DNA of 64,000 nt from JAKFWF01 sp963750535 (GTDB lineage: Bacteria; Pseudomonadota; Alphaproteobacteria; Rhizobiales; Hyphomicrobiaceae): assembly GCA_963750535.1 (NCBI GenBank), contig CAVVRF010000048.1:62001-126000 (forward strand), given 5' to 3'. Below the pieces are notes generated by a model that ran no database searches, was not told where the DNA came from, and saw only the letters and a list, made by a program, of their open reading frames with translations. Position 1 is the first letter of the stretch. Each line of letters begins with the position of its first letter. Below are positions 46,735-56,134 of the stretch, one piece after another. A program made the translations under genes and the position numbers.

Positions 46735-48690
46735 ATGGCGGCCCGAAGCGAGCGGATCGAATCGATTGCCGTGGGTCGCAATGTCATCGTTGTCGCCGGT
46801 TGGATCGCGCCGGCGCCGGAGCCGGCCGAGCTCCGAATCCGCCTCGACGGCGCCGAGGTCGACGCCATGGTCGAGCCGCCGGTGGTGCAGGGCCGGGACC
46901 TGGTCCGGTTCGTCGCAGAGATCCAGCGCCCGCAGACCCGGGAAATTCGCCAGCTGTCGGTATTCCTGGCCGGCCGCGACGAGCTGCCGCCACGCTCGGA
47001 CTGCCGCGTCGGGGTGCTGCAACCGGTCGGCTATCTCGAGCGGGTGGATGGCGGCGCGGGCTGTCGGCTGGCTGTACGATCCCGATCTGTCGCTCGGCGA
47101 GCATGCGGCAATCGAGATCGACAACGTCGGCCGGTTCGAGTTCATGCCGGATGTCGAGCGCCAGGATGTGGTGGCGGCGGGCGTTTCGGCGACCCCGCTG
47201 GTCGGTTTCGAAGTTTCCGCTCTTGCCGTCGGCCGGTGGCCTACTACCTGACGAGCCGGCCGGACCGATCAAGGTGCGGCTGGTGTCGCGCGGCCGAACG
47301 GTCGCCGTTGTGGATGCCGATCTGCGGCGATCGCCGAACGCGGGCCCGGTCGCCGATCTCTCCGGGTCGTCCAGTCATCGATCGCGACATCGCTTCATTG
47401 CCCAACATCGCGCCTGGGGGCGAGCCAGCTGTGATCGCACGAGGCGCGGACCGCCCACGGCCGCGCGTGCTTTCGGTGATCGCTGCAACTGCCGGCGGCA
47501 CGCCGCAGACCAATCTCGACCTGATGCGCGGACTTGAAGGAGAGTTCGAGCCGTTCATTCTCGCCGCGGCAAGCGATCATCTGGAGTTGGCACGGGTGGT
47601 CGGCGGCCGGGTCGAGGATGTCCGCCGGATCGGCATCGGCGAGCGCATTGATCCGGTGACGCATGATAGCCCGGCCTACCGCGCGGCGGTGTCGGAAATC
47701 CTGGCGCGCGAGGCGATCGATCTCGTGCACGTGCGACATCTCGCATGGCATGGCGTCAGCCTGCTCGAACGCGCGAAAGCCCTGTCGATTCCGGTCCTCG
47801 TGTCGTTTCACGATTTCTACGCGATCTGCCCGACTGTCAAACTGCTCGACGAGCGCGGCGCCTGCTGCGGCGGCCGGTGTACCGGGGGACGGGGACCGTG
47901 CCGCCCCGAGCTGTGGCCGCCGGCGAGCTTGCCGCCGCTGAAGCATGCGTTCGTGCACCAGTGGCGCCGAACGATGACGCAAGCTCTCGCCCTGGCGGAT
48001 CACTTTGTCACTACCTCGAAGCGGGCTCGCGACCTGATCGTCGATGTGATCCCGGAGCTCGCCGACCGGCCGTTCGACGTGATCCGGCACGGGCGCGACT
48101 TTGCATCGTTCCACCAATTGGCCGCACCGCCGCTTGCTGGTGAACGGCTGCGCATCGTCGCGCCGGGGAACATCTCGCCGGCGAAAGGTGCCCACGTGCT
48201 CGCCGCGATTGCTGCCGACCCGCGCTTCGAGGTCCATCAGATCGGCGAGGCGGCAGCATTCCTGAGCGAAACCGCGGTGGTGCGCCATGGCGCCTATGCA
48301 CGCGACGAGCTGGCGGCGCACATCGCCTCGATCAGACCTCATATCGGCCTCGTCGCATCGATCTGGCCGGAGACCTACTGCCACACGCTGACCGAGCTGT
48401 GGGCATCGGGCGCGCCGGTCGCGGCGTTCGATGTCGGCGCGATCGGCGAGCGGATCGCAAGCAGCGGCGGCGGCTGGCTGGTGCGACCGCCAAAGGCGGT
48501 GGCGATGCTGGCAAAGCTCATCGAGCTGGCAGAGGACCCGGACGGAATCGGCGAAGCAATTCGTGCGGTGCATCGGTTGCAGTCGACCCAGCTCGCCAAT
48601 GAAACGGTTGATTGGATGGCGCGACACTACGCCGGGATCTACCGCCGGCTGCTGGACCCGGCCCACGATCGCGGCATTCGAAATCCGTGA
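46735..48690 (+). CDS. GT4-like glycosyltransferase with N-terminal extension, three frameshifts as written
   Basis: About 650 residues from an ATG at 46735. The first 210 residues form a strand-rich region of unknown fold; its frame changes near 47055, 47232 and 47370. From there on the protein is clean: VLSVIAATAGGTPQTNLDLM, VSFHDFYAICPTVKLLDE with a Cys-rich loop, and the donor motif SIWPETYCHTLTELWASGAP. The C-terminal domain is clearly related to that of the divergent neighbour, so the two probably add similar sugars to one glycan. The next plus-strand gene starts 152 bp downstream. Confidence 0.82.
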   Translation: MAARSERIESIAVGRNVIVVAGWIAPAPEPAELRIRLDGAEVDAMVEPPVVQGRDLVRFVAEIQRPQTREIRQLSVFLAGRDELPPRSDCRVGVLQPVGYLERVDGGAGCRLAVRSRSVARRACGNRDRQRRPVRVHAGCRAPGCGGGGRFGDPAGRFRSFRSCRRPVAYYLTSRPDRSRCGWCRAAERSPLWMPICGDRRTRARSPISPGRPVIDRDIASLPNIAPGGEPAVIARGADRPRPRVLSVIAATAGGTPQTNLDLMRGLEGEFEPFILAAASDHLELARVVGGRVEDVRRIGIGERIDPVTHDSPAYRAAVSEILAREAIDLVHVRHLAWHGVSLLERAKALSIPVLVSFHDFYAICPTVKLLDERGACCGGRCTGGRGPCRPELWPPASLPPLKHAFVHQWRRTMTQALALADHFVTTSKRARDLIVDVIPELADRPFDVIRHGRDFASFHQLAAPPLAGERLRIVAPGNISPAKGAHVLAAIAADPRFEVHQIGEAAAFLSETAVVRHGAYARDELAAHIASIRPHIGLVASIWPETYCHTLTELWASGAPVAAFDVGAIGERIASSGGGWLVRPPKAVAMLAKLIELAEDPDGIGEAIRAVHRLQSTQLANETVDWMARHYAGIYRRLLDPAHDRGIRNP

Positions 48691-48841
48691 GCTGGCATGC
48701 GGCGTCTTCGGCCGACTGTACCTGCCGGTGCTTCGATGTATACTGCCCGCTGTTGCAGACGGGCGTGGGTGATATGAACGATTGCATCATTGATTCGGCG
48801 CATGCCGCGATCAGCTTACTGCGGTATTGGACCGATCAGCG

Positions 48842-49814
48842 ATGACTTCCATAGCCAGTGAAATCTTCGACCTCGACCCTGGTGTGCATCTGGTGACCTT
48901 GTCCGGGCCACAGGCGGCCCTGCAAGGCGTGTTCGTGTCACTCACGCTGCTGGAGCTCGGCGGCGGAGAACCTGCCAGCGACAACGCGCCGGAGCGGCAC
49001 AAGATCCTGCGCGGACCAGGCGAAAGCTGGAAGGTCGAGGTCGGCTCGAACGTCAAGCTCTTGATCTCGGTGGTGGCGCCGACTCCGGAGATCAGGTCGA
49101 CGCTGGCGGTAACGGTCGAGGCACTGGCCGACCGGTCTGGCGGCCCCGCCAGACGAGCAGGCCGTCGACGCGGCGAGCGAGCGGCCGTCGACCGATTTGC
49201 TATTGGTGGCTCACCTGTCGAAGCAGGGCGACGCCACGTTTCGCGCTGCGGACTGGATCGGGGGACCGGCGCGGCCCGCTCGCATTGAGGGCCTTTCGAT
49301 CGACTGGCCGGCTTGCCCGTCCGAGGTGGCCCTGGCGTACCGGGTCGCGATGGCCAACGGGACGCGGACCAATTGGCTGGCGCGCGGTCAGTTTGCCGGA
49401 AGTCGCGGCCGCAACCTGCCGATCACGTCGCTGTCGTTGAGCTTGTCCGGGCCTGCGGCTGCTGACTGGCGGCTCGTTGCCGAAGCCATGTTCCAGGGCG
49501 GCAGCGGCCAGCGGCCGGAACGCCAGTCGAGCAGTGGCGCGACCGTGATGCTGAGCGGCAAATCGGGGCGCGAGGCATTGGTCGGATTGCGCCTCTCGAT
49601 CGAGCCGTCGGCTGCGGCCGCCCCGGTCGCGATCGCCGATCCGGCGCCACAGGTTCCGGCACCGGACGCAACACCGGTGCCGCAAGCGTCGGTGGCGCCA
49701 GCAGCACAGCCGCCGCAGCCACAACCGCAGCCGGCGGGTCCAAAGCGGGTGCAGCCGTCGGATCAGCGGATCCTGCCACGAGTGAAGATCATCAAGTCAC
49801 CCGCCGGGCGTTAG
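48842..49814 (+). CDS. Unknown protein with tryptophan/glycine repeat-like segment, one frameshift as written
   Basis: About 323 residues when joined across a shift near 49140. There is no signal peptide. The first 95 residues form a strand-rich domain of unknown fold. A later segment, TNWLARGQFAGSRGRNLPIT followed by SLSLSLSG, resembles the W...G..aG..G pattern of ChW repeats. The last 60 residues are Pro/Gln/Ala-rich (PQPQPQPAGPKRVQPSD), likely disordered. It follows the glycosyltransferase on the same strand and may be glycosylated or bind sugars, but this is only a hint. Confidence 0.7.
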
Positions 49815-49893
49815 CGCACACCCAGCGGTTACAGCGAGCGTCGGATGATTTTGCCGCCGGCATCCCGTGCCGCGCGAAGCCACACGGCGCGAC

Positions 49894-50389
49894 CTATTCA
49901 TCTCGACCGAATAGCCGCTCGATCGGGTAGTATGATTTTACGAAAGGCGTCTTTATCACAATATAGCTGAAGTATTTCTCGATCCCGATATTCCTATCAA
50001 GCATCGTCTCGATCACACTTTGATAGTGATTGACACCATTGGTGACGAATTTCAGCAGATAGTCGTGGCCGCCACTGACGAGGTGGCATTCGATGATCTC
50101 GCTGATGCCACGCACGGCCGCCTCGAACCTTGCAAAATCATCCGACCGGTGGTCCGAAAGCGTAACCTGGGTGAACACGGTCAGCACGTCGCCGAGCTTC
50201 TTGAGCTCGATCTGCGCGCCGTAGCCGATGATATATCCTGCCGAACTCGAGGCGCTTGACGCGGGTCAGGCAAGGGCTCGGCGATAGGCCGACCGCGCTG
50301 GCCAGCTCGACGTTGGTAATGCGGCCCTTCTTCTGCAATTCCGCGAGGATCTTCAGATCGATGCGGTCGAGTTTCGAGGACAGGGGCAT
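49894..50389 (-). CDS. Lrp/AsnC-family transcriptional regulator, one frameshift as written
   Basis: About 165 residues, the usual length. The N-terminal winged helix reads LDRIDLKILAELQKKGRITN with the recognition helix in AVGLSPSPCLTRVKRLE. The frame changes near 50240, then the ligand-binding RAM domain continues (IECHLVSGGHDYLLKFVT, ending FVKSYYPIERLFGRDE). Members respond to amino acids. The 496-nt span is one base over a multiple of three. It is encoded on the opposite strand to the unknown protein and separately from the GNAT gene. Confidence 0.88.
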
Positions 50390-50576
50390 TGGGAATGTTC
50401 CGGGCAACCGCTGCGCGACATCTCGCGGCGCGGTTCAATCTGCATGGCATTTCATGCCGCAGGATATCGGAGGCCCGGTCCCTCGAACAGCCTCCGGTGC
50501 CGGTCTTGAACCGGATACAGCCGCGTCGCTGCCCTGCGCGACCCAGCTGACGGCATTTCGTGCCGCGAAGGCAGGG

Positions 50577-51437
50577 CTATCCAAGCGCCTGGTTGATGAG
50601 ACCGAAGCTCCTGTAGGTATGGCCTGCCGGCGCCGGCCGCCCGCGAGCCATGGTGATGGCTGGAGCGATTTCGCGCAGGCCCTGGTGGTCGAGCCACTTC
50701 GACATGCCCATCTCCGACGGCAAATCGAAGCGCAGGAACTTACCGCTCGTCGCGGCGATCCAGTGCGCCATCAACGCACGAGCCTGCCAGTCATCGCGTG
50801 CCACCACCGGACCCACGGCATAGCCGAGCCCGAAGCGCCGGCGGATAGCGAAACCTGACACCGCTCCGCCGGTCTCGAGGACCGCCGATTCGGCATTTGC
50901 CAGCAGGTGCGCGATCACCGCCTCGCGACGAAAGCCCGCTGCCGATGCGTCGATGTCGTGGATTGCTTGGCGATCACGGATCTCGCCGGGTCGGATCAGC
51001 ACGCCAGGCGGCAGCTGGAGAGGTGCCAGCGCCGTCGCCACGCCCTGGTGCTGCATGACGGTGCCGCCCGCAACGAAGCCGAGGCGACGATAGAGCGGCT
51101 CGCCGGCTGCCGTGGCATTGAGAATGATCGTCGGCGTCACGATCGAATCGAGCGCCTTTCGCATCAACGCCTTGCCGAGCCCGAGGCCCTGCCGGGCGGG
51201 ATCGACGATCACCATGCCGAGGCGGGCAACCGTGGCTTCGTAGACCCACCACATCGCAGTCCCGGCGATCCGGCCGTCGACGCGCGCGACCACGCCCTGC
51301 CCGATATCGAGCGCGAACTGCCAGTCCTCGCGGCGGTGGACCCAGCCGACCGCCGCCGATAGCTGCTGCGCCTCGGCAAGGTCGGCAGCGGTCATCGGCC
51401 GCCAGTCGATCTGCATTTGTCCGTGCGGCAAATCCAT
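50577..51437 (-). CDS. GNAT-family N-acetyltransferase with two GNAT-like halves
   Basis: 286 residues. The first half has the acetyl-CoA-binding motif in VIVDPARQGLGLGKALMRKA; the second half is a degenerate GNAT-like fold ending near GRPAPAGHTYRSFGLINQAL. Such two-part proteins are common in this class, and most are of unknown substrate. The start is the ATG at 51437; an ATG seven codons in is also possible. It lies after the histidine kinase on the same strand, with 167 bp between them. Confidence 0.85.
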   Translation of the reverse strand: MDLPHGQMQIDWRPMTAADLAEAQQLSAAVGWVHRREDWQFALDIGQGVVARVDGRIAGTAMWWVYEATVARLGMVIVDPARQGLGLGKALMRKALDSIVTPTIILNATAAGEPLYRRLGFVAGGTVMQHQGVATALAPLQLPPGVLIRPGEIRDRQAIHDIDASAAGFRREAVIAHLLANAESAVLETGGAVSGFAIRRRFGLGYAVGPVVARDDWQARALMAHWIAATSGKFLRFDLPSEMGMSKWLDHQGLREIAPAITMARGRPAPAGHTYRSFGLINQALG

Positions 51438-51604
51438 CGCCCGCCCTCTCGTTCGGCCGACGACCAGAAAGCCTGGGCCCCGCGCCGTCAAGCAGCGCGG
51501 GCGCGGAATTTGCGGGATGCATGGGGATTCGCGTGCATCTGCCGGGGGCCGGCCCGACAGCGGCATAAGATGCCGGCGTCGATGCCCGTGGCCGACCGAA
51601 TGAG

Positions 51605-52931
51605 CTAACCGACCGGAGTCGTCGCCGTGATCGCATTCGCGACCGGCTCGGCGACCGCCGGGAGAGTGACGCGGAAGCAGCTGCCGCCACCTTCGCGCGG
51701 CAGGCAGGCGACATTGCCGCCGTGCTGCTCGGCGATCTTGCGCACCAGGGCGAGCCCCAGTCCGACGCCGCCGTCGCGCTCGCGCGCGCCCGGCAACCGG
51801 TAGAACGGCTCGAAGATGCGCTCGCGCTGCGCTGCCGGTACCCCCGGGCCGCGGTCGCACACATCGACCGCGACGAGCCCCGTGTCTGCATTGCGCACGG
51901 TCACTTCGACCGCACCGCCACCGCCATGGCGGCGGGCATTGTCGAGCAGGTTGCGGAACAGCCGGCGCAGCAGCCGCGCATCGGCCTGGAGCACCGGCAG
52001 GCTGGGTGTGGCAACGCCGAGCTCGGCATCGCCGCGGGCGCATTCCTCGGCAAGCAGGGCCACCAGATCGACCGCCTCGAACCTGGCCCGGTCGACGTTT
52101 TCGGCGTCGAGCCGGCTCGCCAGCAGGATCTCCTCGATGAGGAGGTCGAGCTCCTGGATGTTGCGGGCGAGTTCGACTGCGCGCGTTCGCGTCGATATTC
52201 GCCGGCAGCGCCTCGATGCCCATTCGCAGCCTTGTCAATGGCGAGCGCAATTCGTGCGACGCATTTGCCAGCAGCGATTTGTTGGCAATGAGCAGCGCCT
52301 CGATGCGCTCGGCCGAGCGATTGAATGTCTCGGCGAGGCGCGCGACCTCGTCGCGGCCCTCGACCTTCACCCGGGACGACAGGTTGCCGGCACCGAGCGC
52401 GGCGACGCTGTGCTGCAGTTCCTCGAGCCGGCGCGTCAGGCGGCGAACCACCGGATAGGCGCAAATGCCGACCACCAGCGTGATCGCGCCAAGCGCGCCA
52501 AGCCAGGCGAAGCGGCGCAGCTGTCCGCGCTCGGCGCGTGGCCTTGCCGCCACCAGCCAACGCCCGTCGTCGAGCTCCACTGCCTGCGTCCAGTGCGGAC
52601 CGCGCCACCGGCCCGGCCCGCCTCTCCATTCCGCGGCGAACGGGGCGGCGATCGCCCCGTCGCTGGTGTCGGCGATCACGCGGCCGTCGCGATCGAACAG
52701 CGCGAGCTCATAGCCGCTGAGCTCGCTCCAGCGTTCGAGCGTCGCGCGCTGCACTGCGAGCGGCGCGGTTGCCGGCGCAGCCAGCTGCGCAACCGCCGCC
52801 GGATAGAACTCCGGGCGCGGGCCGAAGCGATCGAAGTCGCCAAGCAGCCGCCAGCTGGCTCCGGCCAGCATGGCGAGCAGAACAAGGCTGCCGAGCACCG
52901 CCAGATAGATGCGGAAGTACAGCCGCGCCAT
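51605..52931 (-). CDS. Sensor histidine kinase, CpxA-like, one frameshift as written
   Basis: About 440 residues. An N-terminal membrane segment (YFRIYLAVLGSLVLLAMLAG), a periplasmic sensor of about 120 residues and a second membrane segment (LGALGAITLVVGICAYPVV) are followed by a HAMP region. The H-box reads SHELRSPLTRLRMGIEALP, then the frame changes near 52195. The catalytic part is in the second frame (N-box RLFRNLLDNARRHG, G-box DVCDRGPGVPAAQRERIFEP). Its start shares one base with the response-regulator stop, so the two are co-translated. Confidence 0.9.
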
Positions 52932-53641
52932 CAGTCCTGCGCCTTTGCGAACACGTATCCGGCGCCGCGCACGGTGATGATGCGCCTCGGGTGCTTGACG
53001 TCGTCCTCGATCGCCGTCCGGATGCGCCCGATGTGGACGTCGATCGAGCGATCGAGGGCCGGGTCGTAGGCCTGCGCCGTGCCGGTCGCAAGCTCGATCA
53101 GCTGCTCGCGCGACAGCACCCGTCCGGCCCGCTCGGCCATTGCCAGAAGGAGGGCGAACTGGTGGCTGGTGAGGACCTTCTCGGCACCGTCGAGCCGCGC
53201 CACGCGGGCGCCGCGATCGATCTCGAGGCGGCCGAACCGCAGGACGTCGCCGGTCGCGCTATCGCCGCCGCGGCCACGACGCAGCACCACCCGGATGCGG
53301 GCCAGCAGCTCGCGCGGCTCGAACGGCTTCGCAACGTAGTCTTCCGCGCCGAGCTCGAGGCCGACCACCCGATCGGTCGGATCGCCTTTCGCCGTCAGCA
53401 TGATGACCGGGGTCGCCGCCGCCGGTCCGGGCAGCGCCCGGATGCGCCGGAACACGTCGAGGCCGTCGCCGTCCGGCAGCATCAGGTCGAGCAGGATCAG
53501 GTCCATCGGGCTGCGCTTCAGCAGCGAGATGCCGGTCGCGCCGTCCTCGGCGTGCGTGACCTCCAGGCCCGATGGCCGCAGGTAGTCGCTGACCATGCTG
53601 GCAAGGCGCGCGTCGTCCTCGATCATCAGGATATGTGGCAT
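52931..53641 (-). CDS. OmpR-family response regulator, CpxR-like
   Basis: 236 residues. The receiver has ILMIEDDARLASMV, the phosphoacceptor Asp in ILLDLMLPDGDGLDV and the Lys in DYVAKPFEPRELLAR. The winged helix carries LTSHQFALLLAMAERAGRVL and RSIDVHIGRIRTAIEDD. It is followed by its kinase with a one-base overlap and preceded by the Spy/CpxP-like gene, so the trio resembles an envelope-stress system. The regulator may also control the small periplasmic gene upstream. Confidence 0.93.
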   Translation of the reverse strand: MPHILMIEDDARLASMVSDYLRPSGLEVTHAEDGATGISLLKRSPMDLILLDLMLPDGDGLDVFRRIRALPGPAAATPVIMLTAKGDPTDRVVGLELGAEDYVAKPFEPRELLARIRVVLRRGRGGDSATGDVLRFGRLEIDRGARVARLDGAEKVLTSHQFALLLAMAERAGRVLSREQLIELATGTAQAYDPALDRSIDVHIGRIRTAIEDDVKHPRRIITVRGAGYVFAKAQD

Positions 53642-53699
53642 GGCGCAAGCCTATCACAGGGCGCCGGCGTGTGATCAATGCCACCGCCGGCGCTCGTCG

Positions 53700-54263
53700 T
53701 CAGCCACGCCGGAAGCGCGACTGCCAGTGATCGACGAGCTTGGTGCGCTGCGCCGATGTCAATACCTCGGCGATGTCGGCGAGCGCCTGCGAGGCCCGCT
53801 TCGACAACGTCTCGGCCAGCGCGATCTCTTCGCTCCGCAGCTGCTCGATCAGGGCCCGATCGATCTTCTCCGCCTTTAGTGCGGCGACGAGCTTGTCGCG
53901 CACGGCGTTGTGGGTATCGCGAAGCGGCATCAGGTCCTTGACCGCGGCCTTGGTGATTTCCCCGATCTTGGCCTTCTGCTCCGCCGTCGCATCGACGCGC
54001 GACAGAACCCGGGCGATGCCGGCATCGGTCTGCCGGATCAGTGTGTCGGCGTCCACCGGCCGGTGCATGCCGAATCCGGCGCCGAAGTGGCGTCCCCAGT
54101 GGGCGCTGGTCGCCTTGCCGATGCCGAAGCCGACAAGGCCGGTCGCGACCGCGACGCCTGCAAGCACCCAGCGGCGATGACGCGGACCGCGGCGGCACGG
54201 GCCGGAGTTGCCGGTCTGCCCGGCAGCGGGATTGTTTTCGGGGGTTGAGGCAGGATCGGCCAT
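53700..54263 (-). CDS. Small exported Spy/CpxP-like protein
   Basis: 187 residues. A hydrophobic segment near residue 33 (VLAGVAVATGLVGFGIGKAT) makes it a membrane-anchored or exported protein. The remaining part is helical and charged, with the repeated LTxxQ-like pattern (EVLTSAQRTKLVDHWQSRF near the end, ATAEQKAKIGEITKAA in the middle) seen in Spy, CpxP and metal-sensing relatives. It precedes the two-component pair on the same strand, 58 bp away. Such proteins often damp the paired kinase by binding its sensor domain. Confidence 0.82.
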   Translation of the reverse strand: MADPASTPENNPAAGQTGNSGPCRRGPRHRRWVLAGVAVATGLVGFGIGKATSAHWGRHFGAGFGMHRPVDADTLIRQTDAGIARVLSRVDATAEQKAKIGEITKAAVKDLMPLRDTHNAVRDKLVAALKAEKIDRALIEQLRSEEIALAETLSKRASQALADIAEVLTSAQRTKLVDHWQSRFRRG

Positions 54264-54401
54264 CGGTGATCTCCTTGTTTGCCGTCATGATCTCGAAATC
54301 GGCGATGGCAGGAAATCTGGCGCACGACTGCGTCCGCGTGATTGACCGGATGTAAAGCTTTGTAAAGCAGCCGATGTCGCAGCGGGCTACGGTATCGCCG
54401 C

Positions 54402-55775
54402 CTACCGGACGGCGACGTGCAGTGGCATGCCGCCGGCCGGTCTGAGCGTGATGCGGCTCACCGGCTCGGGCAGGTGGCGCCCATCCCAGCCGAATTCCGC
54501 GGCGCGGACGAACGAGGCGAGCAGCACGGTCGCCTCGACCATGGCGAAGGTCGCGCCGATGCAGACGCGCGGGCCGGCTCCGAACGGCATGTATTGGGTG
54601 CGCGACAGCTTCGCCTCGCTCTCCGGCAGAAAGCGGTTCGGATCGAACCGGTCCGGATCGGTCCACAGCCGGCGGTGACGGTGAATGGCGTAGATCGGGA
54701 TGACGATCTGCGAGCCCGGCTCGACGCGAAGATCGCCGAGCTGCACCGCAACCTTCGGATCGCGCGCCATCACCGGCGCCGGCGGATAGAGACGCAGCGT
54801 TTCCTTGATCACCCGCTGCGTCGTCGCGAGCTTGGCGACGTCATCGGCGGCGATCGGCCGGTCGCCCGCGACCATCGCGACCTCCTCGCGCACGCGGTGC
54901 TGCCACTCGGGCGCACGAGCCAGCAGGTAGAGGGTCCACGTCAACGCCTTGGCGGTCGTCTCGTGGCCGGCCTCGAGCAGCGTCAGCAGGTTGCTGACCA
55001 CCAGTGCTTGCGGCATCGGCTCGCCGGTATCGGGATGGCGCGCCGACAGCAGCCGGCCAAGCAGGTCGGCGGGACTGCCGCCTTCGGCCCGCCGCCGACC
55101 GACGATTGCCGAGACCGCCTCGCGCATGGTGCGGGAGGCGCGGCGCATCTGCCTGGTGGCGGGATGCGGCAGCCAGGTCGGCAGGCGCAGGATGCCGAAT
55201 GCGATCTCCCACGAAACGCGGGCCAGATAATCGTTGCCGGCCTTGAGGATCGCCTCGGCTTCCGCCGGCCGGCCGCCAACCAGCATCGTCGACAGGATCA
55301 CCTCGTACGTGGTCTGCAGCATGTCGAGGTCGACGGCTCTCGGCGCCGACGTCGATGACTGCCGCCAGCGCGCGATCTGGGCCTCGGCCGCCGCCGCCAT
55401 CGCCGGAACGTAGCCCATGATATCCACCGGCCGGAACAGCGGCGCCAAGGCACGACGCTGCCACCGCCAGTCGGCGCCATCGGAGACCAGCACGCTGCCG
55501 GCCAGCGACGACTGGAATACCCGCTTCTCGACCAGCGATTTGCGCACGCTCTCGGCATCGGCCACCAGCAACTGCTCGACCAGCGGCGGCGACGACAGCC
55601 AGATTACCGCGGCGCCCGGCCGAGGGGTCACCACCACCAGGTCGTCCTCGTAGGCCTGCCTCGGCACCGCGCGCAGCGGGTTGCGGACGAAGGTCGGCAG
55701 GAAACGCCAGATCGGCAGCGGCCGATCCGGCGGGGTCACGCTCGGGGGATAAAACGCGGCGTCTGTCGTCATCAT
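54402..55775 (-). CDS. Cytochrome P450
   Basis: 457-residue haem monooxygenase of the soluble bacterial class. The haem-thiolate cysteine is in FGAGPRVCIGATFAMVE. The I-helix acid/Thr pair is in LLEAGHETTAK, and the E-x-x-R pair is in KETLRLYPPAPVMARD. ATG at 55775 gives the N-terminus; the next codon is a second ATG. It has no membrane anchor. No ferredoxin or reductase gene is adjacent, so the electron partner is elsewhere. The substrate is unknown, though this branch often oxidises fatty acids or terpenoids. Confidence 0.93.
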   Translation of the reverse strand: MMTTDAAFYPPSVTPPDRPLPIWRFLPTFVRNPLRAVPRQAYEDDLVVVTPRPGAAVIWLSSPPLVEQLLVADAESVRKSLVEKRVFQSSLAGSVLVSDGADWRWQRRALAPLFRPVDIMGYVPAMAAAAEAQIARWRQSSTSAPRAVDLDMLQTTYEVILSTMLVGGRPAEAEAILKAGNDYLARVSWEIAFGILRLPTWLPHPATRQMRRASRTMREAVSAIVGRRRAEGGSPADLLGRLLSARHPDTGEPMPQALVVSNLLTLLEAGHETTAKALTWTLYLLARAPEWQHRVREEVAMVAGDRPIAADDVAKLATTQRVIKETLRLYPPAPVMARDPKVAVQLGDLRVEPGSQIVIPIYAIHRHRRLWTDPDRFDPNRFLPESEAKLSRTQYMPFGAGPRVCIGATFAMVEATVLLASFVRAAEFGWDGRHLPEPVSRITLRPAGGMPLHVAVR

Positions 55776-55876
55776 GTCGTGTTCCACGCGCGGCCTCGAT
55801 CGAGCGCAGGCGGTGATCCCGGATCGCGCTCGGAAGTGCATCCGGCCCGCACCATACATTGTTCGATGTCGTACTA

Positions 55877-55945
55877 GTGTCCCGACCGCGAAGCTCGCTT
55901 CATTCCGCGGCGGGCTCCAGCGAGCTTCGCGGTCGATAAGGACAC
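55877..55945. repeat. Long palindromic element 1 (TAGTGT type) in the P450-HAD gap
   Basis: Perfect 16-bp arms GACCGCGAAGCTCGCT (55884-55899) and AGCGAGCTTCGCGGTC (55919-55934) around a 19-nt loop. They are bracketed by GTGTCC (55877-55882) and GGACAC (55940-55945). It sits in the 359 bp between the P450 start and the HAD gene. Confidence 0.85.
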
Positions 55946-55961
55946 CAGCAATCCATTGTTT

Positions 55962-56038
55962 CTAGTGTGATTCAGATTTCGAAGTCCGCCCTCGAGCTTG
56001 CCGCAAGAATGAAGCGGACTTCGAAATCATCACGCTAG
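55962..56038. repeat. Long palindromic element 2 (TAGTGT type) in the P450-HAD gap
   Basis: Perfect 15-bp arms GATTTCGAAGTCCGC (55975-55989) and GCGGACTTCGAAATC (56014-56028) around a 24-nt loop. The outer pair is CTAGTGTGAT (55962-55971) and ATCACGCTAG (56029-56038), with one mismatch. The inner arms share nothing with element 1, but both start with an ACTAGTGT / TCTAGTGT flank. The remainder of 55776-56134 holds nothing recognised. Confidence 0.85.
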
Positions 56039-56134
56039 CGGCAATCGGTTCTGCAACTGTGACACCGACACGCGCAACCATTGGCTTCGGCCGGGTGGCT
56101 CGCCGTACCGCGCTCAAGTCGCGGGATCGCGAGC

